A DNA stretch of 64,000 bases, taken from NCBI GenBank assembly GCA_910579165.1, contig CAJTTF010000004.1, positions 1 to 64,000 on the forward strand, given 5' to 3'. A program made the position numbers and the translations under genes. Source of the stretch: an uncultured Atopobiaceae bacterium (GTDB lineage: Bacteria; Actinomycetota; Coriobacteriia; Coriobacteriales; Atopobiaceae). The notes beneath the pieces were generated by a model. That model had not been told where the DNA came from. It worked only from the letters and a program-made list of their open reading frames with translations, and did not search any database. Shown here one piece after another: positions 1 to 9,587 of the stretch (positions within the stretch are counted from its first letter, which is position 1; each line of letters starts with the position of its first letter).

Positions 1-843
1 AGTTAGATTAGAACAAACATAAAAGCATTTTGATAGAGTTGGGTCTGTATCAGAGAAGCGGACATAGTTTTTTGAGGTGATCGTTTCAATTGCTGATCCT
101 TGAAACATGCCGTTTTCTTGCTGTTCTGTTCCAAACGTATTTGTGATGGTCACTGAATCAAATACTACGTGAAGGATTGGGCTATATGTCGCTCTGGCAT
201 CTACAATATTCTGCTGCGAAACCGTTCCCGTAATGGTCAAAGTTTTGGTAGTGGCATCATATGTAAACCCATTTGTGGGCACAGTTGAATCTACAGAAGT
301 ATGCAGGGATGGCGAGACATCGTTGTTATCATCCTCCGCGTCCATTGGAGAGGTTGTGTCTTCCTCGGCAGAAGGTGATTCGCCATCATCTGGGGCAGCA
401 GCTGAGGGTTCATTTTGAGAATCAGCTGATGCAGCGTCCGCTCCAGAAGGAGCGTTAAAAAGCCTATCTAGGCTGAAGGTGTCAAAAGAGGTAGACCCCC
501 CCCCACCTCGTAGAGTCCCTAAATCATCTACGGAAGCTGCAAAATAGGACGAGGCAGAATCAGCAATTGTAGAGGCAGCACTCGTAATAGCATTGCCGGC
601 CGTATTGGCAGCAGCACTTACCGCAGTACCAACATTGTGAGCAACATCTGCGGTAAATGAAGAGAGTGAATCGTTAGTAAAAGAGGATATTTTCTCCTTT
701 GCCTCGGCCAGAGTGGAGGTGCTCAAGCCAGAAGCCACAAAGAGAACAGAAGTAAGAAGAATAGCAGCACGTTGAGAAAACGAGCAGCGCTCCGAAATAC
801 ATTTTTCAGGCAGACGCAGTTTACTGTTACGCCTAAATTTCAT
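1..843 (-). CDS. DUF285/BspA-type secreted surface protein, 3' end beyond window
   Basis: The reading frame is open from an ATG at 843 to the window edge (281 codons). A GGAG ribosome site lies 8 bases upstream. The N-terminus has a basic stretch and a hydrophobic signal segment (about residues 23-45, ending near LAEA). An Ala/Ser-rich region follows, then a Gly run encoded by a nine-base G tract, an acidic Pro/Ser/Asp linker, and the phrase YDATTKTLTITG. The last visible residues, including CFYVCSNLT, match the start of the DUF285 region in the protein at 27902-29242 (SYDAATQTITIAG, FFYKCAELA). The two are therefore probably paralogous adhesins. Only 37 bases separate it from the rpoC stop and no terminator is visible, so it may be read through from rpoBC. 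Function in adhesion is inferred from family. Confidence 0.75.
   Translation of the reverse strand, partial: MKFRRNSKLRLPEKCISERCSFSQRAAILLTSVLFVASGLSTSTLAEAKEKISSFTNDSLSSFTADVAHNVGTAVSAAANTAGNAITSAASTIADSASSYFAASVDDLGTLRGGGGSTSFDTFSLDRLFNAPSGADAASADSQNEPSAAAPDDGESPSAEEDTTSPMDAEDDNNDVSPSLHTSVDSTVPTNGFTYDATTKTLTITGTVSQQNIVDARATYSPILHVVFDSVTITNTFGTEQQENGMFQGSAIETITSKNYVRFSDTDPTLSKCFYVCSNLT
496..504 (-). repeat. Nine-base homopolymer G tract inside the surface protein gene
   Basis: The plus strand shows nine consecutive C; in the minus-strand gene this reads as three GGG codons after a GGT, giving four glycines. The current length keeps the frame open. A change of one base would frameshift the protein about 115 codons from its start. 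Tracts of this kind are classic slipped-strand phase-variation sites in surface genes. Confidence 0.7.
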
Positions 844-880
844 CTCTTCACTCCTTTTCACTTCGCCCTTATTTTAGTAC

Positions 881-3800
881 CTATTCTCCTTCTTCGTGCA
901 GCTCCTCTTGCTGTACAGCTTGCGTAAGCAAATCATCCAACGAGGTTATGTCTTCGTTGATTATCTCGTCTTTGTTCTTGGCAGAAGCTGCGGGCTCTTT
1001 GCAGCCAAGGAGCTCCTCGCCCGAGGGTGTTTGGGTAAGGGGCGCAGCGGTACCAAGCATAACGTCTTCAGCCTCCGGCGAGAAGACCATGTTGAGCAGT
1101 TGCGAGAGATCGTCCTCATCGGCCTCGTCTTCTGCCTCAGGAGGCTCAAGTACAAAGAGCAGATCGTGCTCGGCAAGGCCAGCCTGAAGCTCTTCGATGG
1201 CTTTAGCGCCAATGCCGTCAATCTTGAGAAGATCCTCAACCGTATTACCAATGAGGTCGCCTACGGTTTCAATACCTTCCTCGCTGAATTTATTAGTCCA
1301 GCGCTGGGAGACGCCTAGATCATCAAAGAGATAGAGCTTGGCATCGTCGGTGGCCAGGGTACGTCCATTGCGCGAGAAGTAGCCTGGCATATCAGCCTCA
1401 GACCAGTGAAGGTCTTTGGGGATCTGCTCTTCTAGATTCTTAATGTCATCTGGTGCCCAATCAGGAATAGACTTGGCCTGCGGTGAGGTGATGGGGCCAA
1501 CGGGCTCTCCGTGATAGGTAAGTTCCACATCTTCGTATGCTTTAAGACCAGTACCAGCAGGAATCTTCTTTCCGGAAATGACGTTGGATTTAAGATCCAT
1601 GAGGTTGTCGACCTCGCCCTTAATAGCGGCTTGTGTAAGAACGCCCGCCGTGCGGATAAACGATGCCGAGGAAAGCCACGAATCAATGGAGCTTGCAACC
1701 TTGAGGGTTCCCAAGATGGTAGGCTCTGCCTCTGGGGGCGTTTTGCCTGCCAGCGTGAGGCGCTCAACTTCATCGGCAAATTCGTAACGGTCGACGTATT
1801 GACCTAAGAGGTAACGCGAATCGCCGGGATTGGTAATCTCCACGCGGCGCAGCATCTGACGAGCAATAACCTCAATGTGCTTATCGTTAAGATCGACGCC
1901 CTGCGAGGTGTACACATCCTTAACCGACTTCACAAACGTGTGCATCGTAGACTCAATGTCTGTGAGACGACGGAGGTTTCTAAAGTTCACAAATCCGCGG
2001 GTAATTTGATTGCCGGCACGCACCTCACATCCATCTTCAATGCCGGGCATGAAGCGGACAGAGGCAGGAACGGTCTTGGTAGCAAGAACCTTCTTGGGAT
2101 TTTTGGTATCCACAATGGAAAGCTCGTAGTTGTTCTGCTCCGGGACGATATGGAGGGTACCGGAGGCAGAAGCAAGGTCTGCTTCGCGACCCAAGATTTT
2201 CTCGTTGACGTTACCAACAACATCAAACATGCGGCCAACTGTAGGCAGACCCTGCGTAATATCGTCAGCACCTGCAACACCACCAGAGTGAATGGTACGC
2301 ATGGTAAGTTGCGTACCCGGTTCACCAATGGACTGAGCCGCAATGATGCCTACCGTAGAGCCAATATTGACAGGGCGCTTGGTAGAAAGGTCCCAGCCGT
2401 AGCACTTTTGGCAGACGCCGTATTTGGAGCGGCAGGTGAGCAGAGCGCGCAGCTCTACGCGGCGAATGCCTGCATCAACGAGCTTTTGAATGTCTTCTGC
2501 AGACTCAATGTAGTCGTCTTTTTTAAGGAGCACGGTTCCCGGCTTAAGCGCGTCTTTAGCGACCTTGTTATCCTTGGCGGCCTTGGCAACCTTGGTATCT
2601 TTTGCTGCGGTCTTATCGGGCTTGGGAACCTTAATATCTTTGAGGACGCAGCGACCAATGAGGTCAAGATTGAGCTCACCAGAACCGGCATCCACGAGAT
2701 CGTAGGTTACGCCTTCGTGCGTATCACAATCAGTCTCGCGCACAATGACGTCTTGAGCAGCGTCGACCAGACGGCGCGTAAGGTAACCAGAGTCAGAGGT
2801 GTGTGATGCCGTATCGACAAGACCCTTACGAGCACCGTAGGTGGAGATAAAGTACTCCAGAGGGCGCAAGCCTTCCCTAAAGTTAGCCTTGATGGGCAGG
2901 TCGATGGTGTCACCGGACATGTCGGCCATAAGGCCACGCATGCCAGCGAGCTGTCTTAGCTGTGTCTTGGATCCACGGGCTCCAGAATCTGCCAACATGT
3001 AGATGGGGTTTTCTTCCGAGAATCCCTCGAGCATGATGCGGGCAAGCTCATCGGTGCACGTTGACCATGCATCAATGACCTCTGCGTGACGCTCTGCATC
3101 TGACAAGAAGCCCATCTGGTAGTTTTCATTGATGGTATCAACGTCAATCTGAGTTTGAGCGATGAGCTTCTCTTTTTCTTCCGGAATCACAGCGTCCCAA
3201 AGCGAGATGGTGAGACCTGCACGTGTTGCATAGTGGAAGCCGGAGAATTTAATGGCGTCCAGAATGGGCTCAACATCAGAGAGCTTATAGCGGTTGGTGC
3301 AATCGTTGATGAGGCGGCTCATGTCAGAGGAAACCATCTTGTAATTGACGAACGGATAGTCTGCCGGCAGACACTGGCGATTAAAGATGATGCGTCCAAC
3401 CGTTGTTTCAAAGCGGATAGGTTTCTTTGTAACATCGTAATCTTTAAACTCTGAGGGTCCTTCCTGTACGCGGAAGATCTTCTTGCCATCCTCTTCTGCG
3501 TTTGCCACCTCTGCGCCCAGACGAACAATGACCTTGGCTTGTAAATCAAGGTCGCCGGAATGAGCATCATAGGCAGAAAGCGCGTCATCAAAACTGTTGA
3601 AAATACGACCCTGACCTGTAGCATCTTCAAGGTCAGACGTAAGATAGTAGACACCAAAGACCATGTCTTGTGAAGGCACCGTGAGAACCTTACCAGAGGC
3701 CGGCGAGCGGAGGTTGTGAGAGGAGAGCATAAGGACGCGCGCCTCTGTTTGCGCCTGGAGGGAGAGCGGTAAATGTACTGACATCTGATCGCCGTCAAAG

Positions 3801-5404
3801 TCTGCGTTGAAGGGCTTACAGACAAGCGGATGCAGATGGATTGCCTTACCCTCTACCAGAACCGGCTCAAAAGCCTGAATGGAGAGGCGGTGGAGAGTGG
3901 GAGCGCGGTTAAGCAGCACCAGGCGATCTTTAATGACTTCGTCCAAAATATCCCACACCATAGAGGTGCCACGATCAATAGCACGCTTGGCACCCTTGAT
4001 GTTTTCAACCTTGCCCAGCTTCACCAAACGCTGCATAACAAATGGTTTGAAGAGTTCCAGCGCCATTGCCTTGGGCAAACCACATTGGTGGAGTTTTAAG
4101 TGCGGGTCAACCACGATGACGGAACGACCGGAATAATCAACACGCTTACCAAGAAGGTTCTGGCGGAAGCGACCTTGTTTACCCTTAAGAGCCTCAGCGA
4201 GCGATTTCAGCTGACGGTCTCCCCTGCCGGTGACCGGACGGCCGCGACGACCATTATCAAAGAGCGCGTCCACAGCCTCTTGCAGCATGCGCTTCTCATT
4301 GTTAATGATGACATCAGGCGAGTCAAGATCGAGCAGGCGCTTGAGGCGATTATTACGATTGATGACGCGACGATAGAGATCATTCAAATCTGAGCTGGCA
4401 AAACGGCCGCCATCCAACTGCACCATAGAGCGAAGCTCTGGTGGCAAAACAGGAATGACGTCCAAAATCATATTGGCAGGATTGTTGTTGCCCTCTAAGA
4501 ACGCGTCAACAATCTCCAGACGTTTCACAGCCTTTTCACGCTTTTGTTTGTGGGTTTTCTCGGAAGAGATAATCTCGCGAAGTTCCTTGGATTCCTTCTC
4601 GAGGTCAATGTTCTCCAAGAGTTCGCGCACGGCCTCTGCGCCCATTCCTCCCGAGAAGTACATGGAGTAATAGCGCTTCATCTCACGGAAGAGCGATTCT
4701 GAGGCGATAAGCTCGCGCTCTTCAAGCGTCATGAATTTCTCATGCGCTTCACGGCGGAGGACTTTCTCTTCCTCATACTCTTCTGTAATGTCAACGATTT
4801 CTGCGTTGAGCTCCTCTTCTGTCATGGGCTCAACTTCACCAAACTCTTCAGCAGCTGCTGCTTCCTCGCGTAAGCGCTGAATTTGTTCATCGCGCTCAGC
4901 GTCCAGCTCTTCTAGGTCTGCAGCGAGTTCTTCTGCAAGATCAGAAGCATCTGCATCACGTGCCTCTGCATCGAGGCGCGTCACAATATAAGACGCAAAA
5001 TAAAGGACTTTCTCAAGCTCCTTGTTTTTAATATCGAGCAAGCGCGAGAGGGGCGAAAGGTCCGGGCTCTTGAAGTACCAGATGTGAGACACAGGGGCAG
5101 CAAGCTCAATGTGACCCATACGCTCGCGGCGCACCTTGGAGGTTGTTACCTCAACGCCGCAGCGCTCACAGACGATGCCCTTGAAGCGGATGCCCTTGTA
5201 TTTAGGAGGCGTACAAGCGCACTCCCAATCCTTGGTGGGACCAAAAATCTTCTCACAGAATAGACCGTCCTTCTCAGGCTTAAGGGTGCGGTAGTTAATG
5301 GTCTCAGGCTTTTTGACCTCACCGTGCGACCACGAACGAATCTGGTCCGCGCTGGCGAGGGATACTTTAATCGCGTCAAAATCAGTGGAATTGAAATCTG
5401 CCAC
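881..5404 (-). CDS. rpoC: DNA-directed RNA polymerase subunit beta prime
   Basis: This is the 1507-residue catalytic clamp subunit of RNA polymerase. It starts with GTG after an AAAGG site six bases away. The N-terminal zinc-binding cysteines are at about 62, 64, 79 and 82, and the catalytic Mg-binding motif NADFDGDQM is near residue 531. It is longer than typical actinobacterial beta prime (about 1300 residues). Part of the excess is a Lys/Ala/Asp-rich insertion near residues 925-950 with repeated KVAK. Another part is a C-terminal extension: residues about 1355-1415 read like a helix-hairpin-helix unit (ETVGDLI, KIDGIGAKAIEEL), followed by an acidic tail. It lies directly downstream of rpoB in the same operon. 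Identity is certain; the role of the extension is unknown. Confidence 0.98.
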   Translation of the reverse strand: MADFNSTDFDAIKVSLASADQIRSWSHGEVKKPETINYRTLKPEKDGLFCEKIFGPTKDWECACTPPKYKGIRFKGIVCERCGVEVTTSKVRRERMGHIELAAPVSHIWYFKSPDLSPLSRLLDIKNKELEKVLYFASYIVTRLDAEARDADASDLAEELAADLEELDAERDEQIQRLREEAAAAEEFGEVEPMTEEELNAEIVDITEEYEEEKVLRREAHEKFMTLEERELIASESLFREMKRYYSMYFSGGMGAEAVRELLENIDLEKESKELREIISSEKTHKQKREKAVKRLEIVDAFLEGNNNPANMILDVIPVLPPELRSMVQLDGGRFASSDLNDLYRRVINRNNRLKRLLDLDSPDVIINNEKRMLQEAVDALFDNGRRGRPVTGRGDRQLKSLAEALKGKQGRFRQNLLGKRVDYSGRSVIVVDPHLKLHQCGLPKAMALELFKPFVMQRLVKLGKVENIKGAKRAIDRGTSMVWDILDEVIKDRLVLLNRAPTLHRLSIQAFEPVLVEGKAIHLHPLVCKPFNADFDGDQMSVHLPLSLQAQTEARVLMLSSHNLRSPASGKVLTVPSQDMVFGVYYLTSDLEDATGQGRIFNSFDDALSAYDAHSGDLDLQAKVIVRLGAEVANAEEDGKKIFRVQEGPSEFKDYDVTKKPIRFETTVGRIIFNRQCLPADYPFVNYKMVSSDMSRLINDCTNRYKLSDVEPILDAIKFSGFHYATRAGLTISLWDAVIPEEKEKLIAQTQIDVDTINENYQMGFLSDAERHAEVIDAWSTCTDELARIMLEGFSEENPIYMLADSGARGSKTQLRQLAGMRGLMADMSGDTIDLPIKANFREGLRPLEYFISTYGARKGLVDTASHTSDSGYLTRRLVDAAQDVIVRETDCDTHEGVTYDLVDAGSGELNLDLIGRCVLKDIKVPKPDKTAAKDTKVAKAAKDNKVAKDALKPGTVLLKKDDYIESAEDIQKLVDAGIRRVELRALLTCRSKYGVCQKCYGWDLSTKRPVNIGSTVGIIAAQSIGEPGTQLTMRTIHSGGVAGADDITQGLPTVGRMFDVVGNVNEKILGREADLASASGTLHIVPEQNNYELSIVDTKNPKKVLATKTVPASVRFMPGIEDGCEVRAGNQITRGFVNFRNLRRLTDIESTMHTFVKSVKDVYTSQGVDLNDKHIEVIARQMLRRVEITNPGDSRYLLGQYVDRYEFADEVERLTLAGKTPPEAEPTILGTLKVASSIDSWLSSASFIRTAGVLTQAAIKGEVDNLMDLKSNVISGKKIPAGTGLKAYEDVELTYHGEPVGPITSPQAKSIPDWAPDDIKNLEEQIPKDLHWSEADMPGYFSRNGRTLATDDAKLYLFDDLGVSQRWTNKFSEEGIETVGDLIGNTVEDLLKIDGIGAKAIEELQAGLAEHDLLFVLEPPEAEDEADEDDLSQLLNMVFSPEAEDVMLGTAAPLTQTPSGEELLGCKEPAASAKNKDEIINEDITSLDDLLTQAVQQEELHEEGE

Positions 5405-5484
5405 GTTTGGCCTTTCTTCTTATCTTCTATTTATCGTTATCTTCTACTTACCGTGTGCTTGTTTACTGCTTGTTTACCGGTCGT

Positions 5485-8400
5485 TTAGTCATCCGTGCCA
5501 ATAAGATCAGCGGCTGCCTCTTCTGTAAGGGCTTCTGCGGCTTCCTTTGCAAGATCAGCGTCTGCCTCAACCGCATTGGCCGCAACTGCCGGCTCTTCCT
5601 GGGTGTCGTTTTGGGCGTCTTTATCGGCATCCTTATTGGCGTCTGCAGTGTCATCCAAAAGCGAGGAGACAGACTCAATGTCATCAACGGCTCCAGTTGC
5701 CATATTTTCTATAGACAGATCATCAGTAGCCGTCACCTCGACATTGCCGTCTGCCAGAGCATCGATGTCAATATCCGTTTCCTTCTTGTACGAAATAGGC
5801 TCAATAGCAAGCGCCAAGGAGCGGATCTCGTTTACGAGAACCTTGAAGGCCTCAGGGATACCGGCGGTAGGAATGTTCTCACCCTTAATAATGGACTCGT
5901 AGGTCTTTACGCGGCCTTCGGTGTCGTCCGACTTAATGGTGAGAATCTCTTGCAGAACATTGGCGGCACCATAGGCGTAGAGTGCCCACACTTCCATCTC
6001 ACCAAAGCGCTGGCCACCAAACTGAGCTTTTCCGCCCAGAGGCTGCTGCGTAATAAGGGAGTAAGGACCGGTGGAACGTGCGTGGATCTTGTCGTCAACC
6101 ATATGGCCCAGCTTCAAGATATAGGAGGTTCCCACGGTGATAGGATCGCGGAAGGCCTCACCGGTACGTCCATCATAGAGCGTCATCTTGCCAAGGTCGT
6201 TAAGCTGCGGGACAAAGACCTGGTTCATCTTGGAACCGTACTCCGCTTTAGCTTTATTAATAAGGTTGGTGTTGGTGCGGCGGAGTGCTTCTGCTACTTC
6301 GTCGCCCGTGGCGCCGTCAAAGACGGGCGTGGAGACAGGCATGGGGCCAGGAATGTACTCTTTAGAGTGACCATTCTCAATATCCCAACCGTTAGAGGCG
6401 CACCAACCAAGGTGACACTCCAGGAGCTGTCCCATATTCATACGAGAAGGAACACCCAGAGGATCGAGCAAAACGTCAATTGGCGTTCCGTCAGCCATGT
6501 AAGGCATGTCCTCCACTGGCAAGATACGGCAAACTACACCCTTGTTTCCGTGGCGACCGGCAACCTTGTCGCCCTCGGCAATCTTTCTGCGCTGGGCTAC
6601 AAAGACGCGGACCATCTCGTTTACGCCAGGTTGGAGATCGTCGCCGTCTTCTCGGCTAAAGTACTCTACGTCCACAACGCGCCCGTAAGCACCGTGCGGC
6701 ATACGAAGGGAAGTATCGCGAACGTCGTTTGCCTTAGCACCAAAGATGGCGCGCAGAAGGCGACCTTCTGGCGTCTCTGCTACCTCGGTCTTTGGCGTGA
6801 CCTTACCAACAAGAATGTCTCCGGGTCCTACCTCGGCGCCAATGCGGATGATACCGTTCTCATCCAAGTTAGCCAGAGCATCCTCTGAGAGGTTAGGAAT
6901 CTCGCGAGTGATTTCTTCTTTGTCAAGCTTGGTATCGCGCGCGTCAATTTCATGGCGCGAGATGGAAATAGAGGTGAGCAGGTCTTGCTGTACCACGCGC
7001 TCAGAGACAACAATACCGTCCTCGTAGTTAAAGCCTTCCCAAGGCATGTAGGCCACAGTAAGGTTGGCACCCAGCGCAAGCTCCGAATGATCAACGGAGG
7101 TGGAGTCCGCAAGCGGCTCGCCTTTCTTCACCTTTTGGCCAACGTGAACAATGGGGCGATGGTTAATGCAGGTAGATTGATTAGAACGCTCATACTTGGG
7201 CAGCGTGTAAGTAATCTCGCCCTCGCTCTTAGTAGAGAGCGTGATGTGACTTGCATCAACGTCTGTGACGGTGCCCGCGTAGTCTGCGCAAATGACCTCA
7301 CCAGAATCCAGCGCGGCGCGGCGCTCCATACCAGTGCCTACAACTGGAGCGGTAGGACGAAGGAGCGGCACGGCTTGGCGCTGCATGTTTGCGCCCATGA
7401 GGGTACGCTTAGCATCGTCGTGCTCTAAGAACGGAATGAGTGTTGCGGCCACACTGAGGAGCTGACGCGGAGAAACGTCCATAAGGTCGATCTCTTTCAC
7501 GGGGCACTCAGCAGGGGCACCAAACGTTCCGTCAAAGTCGCGCGTACGAGCAACGACGCGTTCTGCGCGGCGCAGCTTGCCCGTTTCGGGCGAAACCTCC
7601 ATGAGATGTCCCGTCTTAGGATCAATAAGCGTGTCAGCAGGGGCAATGACATGCTTTTCTTCCTCGTCAGCCGTCATCCAAACGATTTTATCGGTAACGA
7701 CGCCGTTTTCAATTTTTCTGTAGGGCGTCTGAATGAAGCCGTACTCGTTAACGTTGGCATAGAGCGCGAGCGTTCCAATAAGACCAATGTTGGGGCCTTC
7801 TGGCGTTTCCAGGGGGCACATTCTTGCATAGTGCGAATTGTGAACATCGCGTACTACCGCAGGTACATTGGTACGCCGAGAAGAACCGGACTTGTGACCG
7901 GCAAGACCACCCGGGCCCAGGGCCGAGAGACGGCGCTTGTGGGTAAGTCCAGAGAGCGGATTGGCTTGATCCATGAACTGCGAAAGCTGGGAAGAGCCAA
8001 AGAACTCCTTGATAACGGCCACAATGGGTCGAATGTTGATGAGTTTTTGGGGCGTGAGATCCTCAGGCTCATTGGAAGCCATGCGGTCACGAACCATGCG
8101 TTCCATGCGGCTCATACCAATGCGGAACTGGTTTTGAACGAGCTCGCCTACGGTGCGAACGCGACGATTGCCAAAATGGTCGATATCGTCCACGAAGCAG
8201 TTGGGATCTCCCTCACGCAAAGCCAAGAGGTACTTAAGTGCGGCAACGATGTCTTCTTTAGTAAGAGTGAGGACATCCTTGTTGCCAGTGAGGCCTAGTT
8301 TTTTGTTAATCTTGTAACGGCCAACTTCTGCCAGGTCATAGCGCTGGTGATTGAAGAAGAGGCCCTCGATAAGGGAGCGCGCAGCAGTTTGTGTGGGTGG

Positions 8401-9213
8401 CTCCTCCGGGCGCTGACGCTTGTAGAGTTCGATAAGTGCTTCTTCTTGCGTTTGCGTAGTATCTGCTTCCAGCGTAGCTTCAACAACAGATGAATCTCCT
8501 AAAAGCTTCTTAATGTCATCATCTGTGTGAGCAATGCCAAGAGCACGCAGCAAAAGTGTGGCGTTTTGACGGCGTTTGCGATCAATGGAGACGACAAGAC
8601 GCCCATACTTATCAATTTCAAACTCAAGCCAGGCTCCGCGGGTAGGGATAAACTGCACTTTTTGAACGGGCACACCGGCATCAACTTCCTTTGAAAAATA
8701 GACGCCGGGCGAACGAACCAGCTGAGAAACAACGACACGTTCTGTACCATTGATGACGAAGGTGCCATATTCAGTCATGAGGGGAATATCGCCCATGAAG
8801 GTGAGCTCGGGTTCTTGTATCTCTCCCGTTTCCTTATCAATAAGGCGCGCCATAACAAAGAGTGGCGCTTGGTAGGTCATATCCTTGGCCTTGCACTCCT
8901 CCACAGTGTGGGGGGGATCATCAAATTCGTGCTCGCCAAAGACGAGTTGCAAGGTACCCGTGTTGTTTTCTATGGGAGAAGCATTCTCAAAGACCTGCTT
9001 AAGGCCCTCGTTCATAAAGCGCTTATAGGAATTCTTTTGAACCTGAATGAGGTTGGGCAATTCCATTGCAGGAGCAATTTTGCTAAAATCAACGCGTTGC
9101 GCCTGGCCCTGTTGCTTAGTCTGAGCGCGCTTGGGCGAAGACTTTGGAGTCTGCGTTCCTTTATTAGTTTGGGATTTGGATTGCGACTGAGTTGAAGATT
9201 TTTCGGTAGCCAC
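5485..9213 (-). CDS. rpoB: DNA-directed RNA polymerase subunit beta
   Basis: Beta subunit of RNA polymerase, 1242 residues with the chosen start. The frame extends six codons further to an ATG at 9231, but that ATG overlaps the AAGGAGGA ribosome site. The site is eight bases before a GTG at 9211-9213, so GTG is the likely start. The rifampicin-pocket region (GSSQLSQFMDQ followed by GLTHKRRLSALGPGGL) has the usual Q, D, H, R and S residues, so nothing suggests acquired resistance. The start carries a Ser/Gln/Lys-rich leader and the last about 75 residues are an acidic Ala/Asp/Glu-rich tail. The gap to rpoC is 80 bases with no terminator. A promoter candidate lies at 9289-9317. Confidence 0.98.
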   Translation of the reverse strand: MATEKSSTQSQSKSQTNKGTQTPKSSPKRAQTKQQGQAQRVDFSKIAPAMELPNLIQVQKNSYKRFMNEGLKQVFENASPIENNTGTLQLVFGEHEFDDPPHTVEECKAKDMTYQAPLFVMARLIDKETGEIQEPELTFMGDIPLMTEYGTFVINGTERVVVSQLVRSPGVYFSKEVDAGVPVQKVQFIPTRGAWLEFEIDKYGRLVVSIDRKRRQNATLLLRALGIAHTDDDIKKLLGDSSVVEATLEADTTQTQEEALIELYKRQRPEEPPTQTAARSLIEGLFFNHQRYDLAEVGRYKINKKLGLTGNKDVLTLTKEDIVAALKYLLALREGDPNCFVDDIDHFGNRRVRTVGELVQNQFRIGMSRMERMVRDRMASNEPEDLTPQKLINIRPIVAVIKEFFGSSQLSQFMDQANPLSGLTHKRRLSALGPGGLAGHKSGSSRRTNVPAVVRDVHNSHYARMCPLETPEGPNIGLIGTLALYANVNEYGFIQTPYRKIENGVVTDKIVWMTADEEEKHVIAPADTLIDPKTGHLMEVSPETGKLRRAERVVARTRDFDGTFGAPAECPVKEIDLMDVSPRQLLSVAATLIPFLEHDDAKRTLMGANMQRQAVPLLRPTAPVVGTGMERRAALDSGEVICADYAGTVTDVDASHITLSTKSEGEITYTLPKYERSNQSTCINHRPIVHVGQKVKKGEPLADSTSVDHSELALGANLTVAYMPWEGFNYEDGIVVSERVVQQDLLTSISISRHEIDARDTKLDKEEITREIPNLSEDALANLDENGIIRIGAEVGPGDILVGKVTPKTEVAETPEGRLLRAIFGAKANDVRDTSLRMPHGAYGRVVDVEYFSREDGDDLQPGVNEMVRVFVAQRRKIAEGDKVAGRHGNKGVVCRILPVEDMPYMADGTPIDVLLDPLGVPSRMNMGQLLECHLGWCASNGWDIENGHSKEYIPGPMPVSTPVFDGATGDEVAEALRRTNTNLINKAKAEYGSKMNQVFVPQLNDLGKMTLYDGRTGEAFRDPITVGTSYILKLGHMVDDKIHARSTGPYSLITQQPLGGKAQFGGQRFGEMEVWALYAYGAANVLQEILTIKSDDTEGRVKTYESIIKGENIPTAGIPEAFKVLVNEIRSLALAIEPISYKKETDIDIDALADGNVEVTATDDLSIENMATGAVDDIESVSSLLDDTADANKDADKDAQNDTQEEPAVAANAVEADADLAKEAAEALTEEAAADLIGTDD

Positions 9214-9288
9214 CAGGCATTCCTCCTTCAAATGACGAGCATGTAAGTGAACTGGTTCATTCCTTCTGCGGTTTTACAGCGACCTAAC

Positions 9289-9317
9289 ATTCTCTAAAAA
9301 ACAAGGGTACAGGTCAA
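9289..9317 (-). promoter_or_regulatory. Probable sigma-A promoter of rpoBC
   Basis: On the minus strand TTGACC (9317-9312) and GAGAAT (9294-9289) are separated by exactly 17 bases, and the likely rpoB start lies about 75 bases downstream. With the terminator after rplL this suggests that rpoBC has its own promoter in the 356-base gap 9232-9587. Confidence 0.5.
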
Positions 9318-9485
9318 GTTTTAAGTTGAATTTTTTTCAAAAAATGCGCAAATATGTAAATTTTGTGGATTTTTTAAGGGTTGGGGGCGGGACACTGTTC
9401 TATCTCATGTGATATCCGGTCTTTGGCGCTCTTTCAGAATCTGCGCTTGTATTTACGTAAGGCCTATGCACATATTGCAAAAAGA

Positions 9486-9512
9486 AAAACCCCTGCCATA
9501 AACAGGGGTTTT
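9486..9512 (-). terminator. Intrinsic terminator after rplL
   Basis: A perfect 10-bp stem (AAAACCCCTG with CAGGGGTTTT) around a 7-base loop is followed on the minus strand by TTTTTCTTT. A second small hairpin, GCCCAG/CTGGGC at 9521-9538, lies between it and the rplL stop. Full or partial termination here would reduce rpoBC relative to rplJL. Confidence 0.8.
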
Positions 9513-9587
9513 CATATCTTGCCCAGCACTTACTGGGCTATAAGGAGTGTTCTAACAGCAAGCTGATACTGCTTCTGAAATTCTTCC

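Noticed and set aside
1877..2806. Plus-strand open frame of 309 codons opposite rpoC
   Set aside because: Antisense to rpoC with no domain or start signal.
5407..6888. Long plus-strand open frame of 493 codons opposite rpoB
   Set aside because: It lies fully antisense to a conserved part of rpoB, has no ribosome site or recognisable domain, and its openness follows from rpoB codon bias.
7950..8000. Ala in the rifampicin cluster of RpoB where E. coli has Asn (DQANPLSG)
   Set aside because: This position differs naturally between phyla and the key contact residues are unchanged, so it gives no evidence of resistance.
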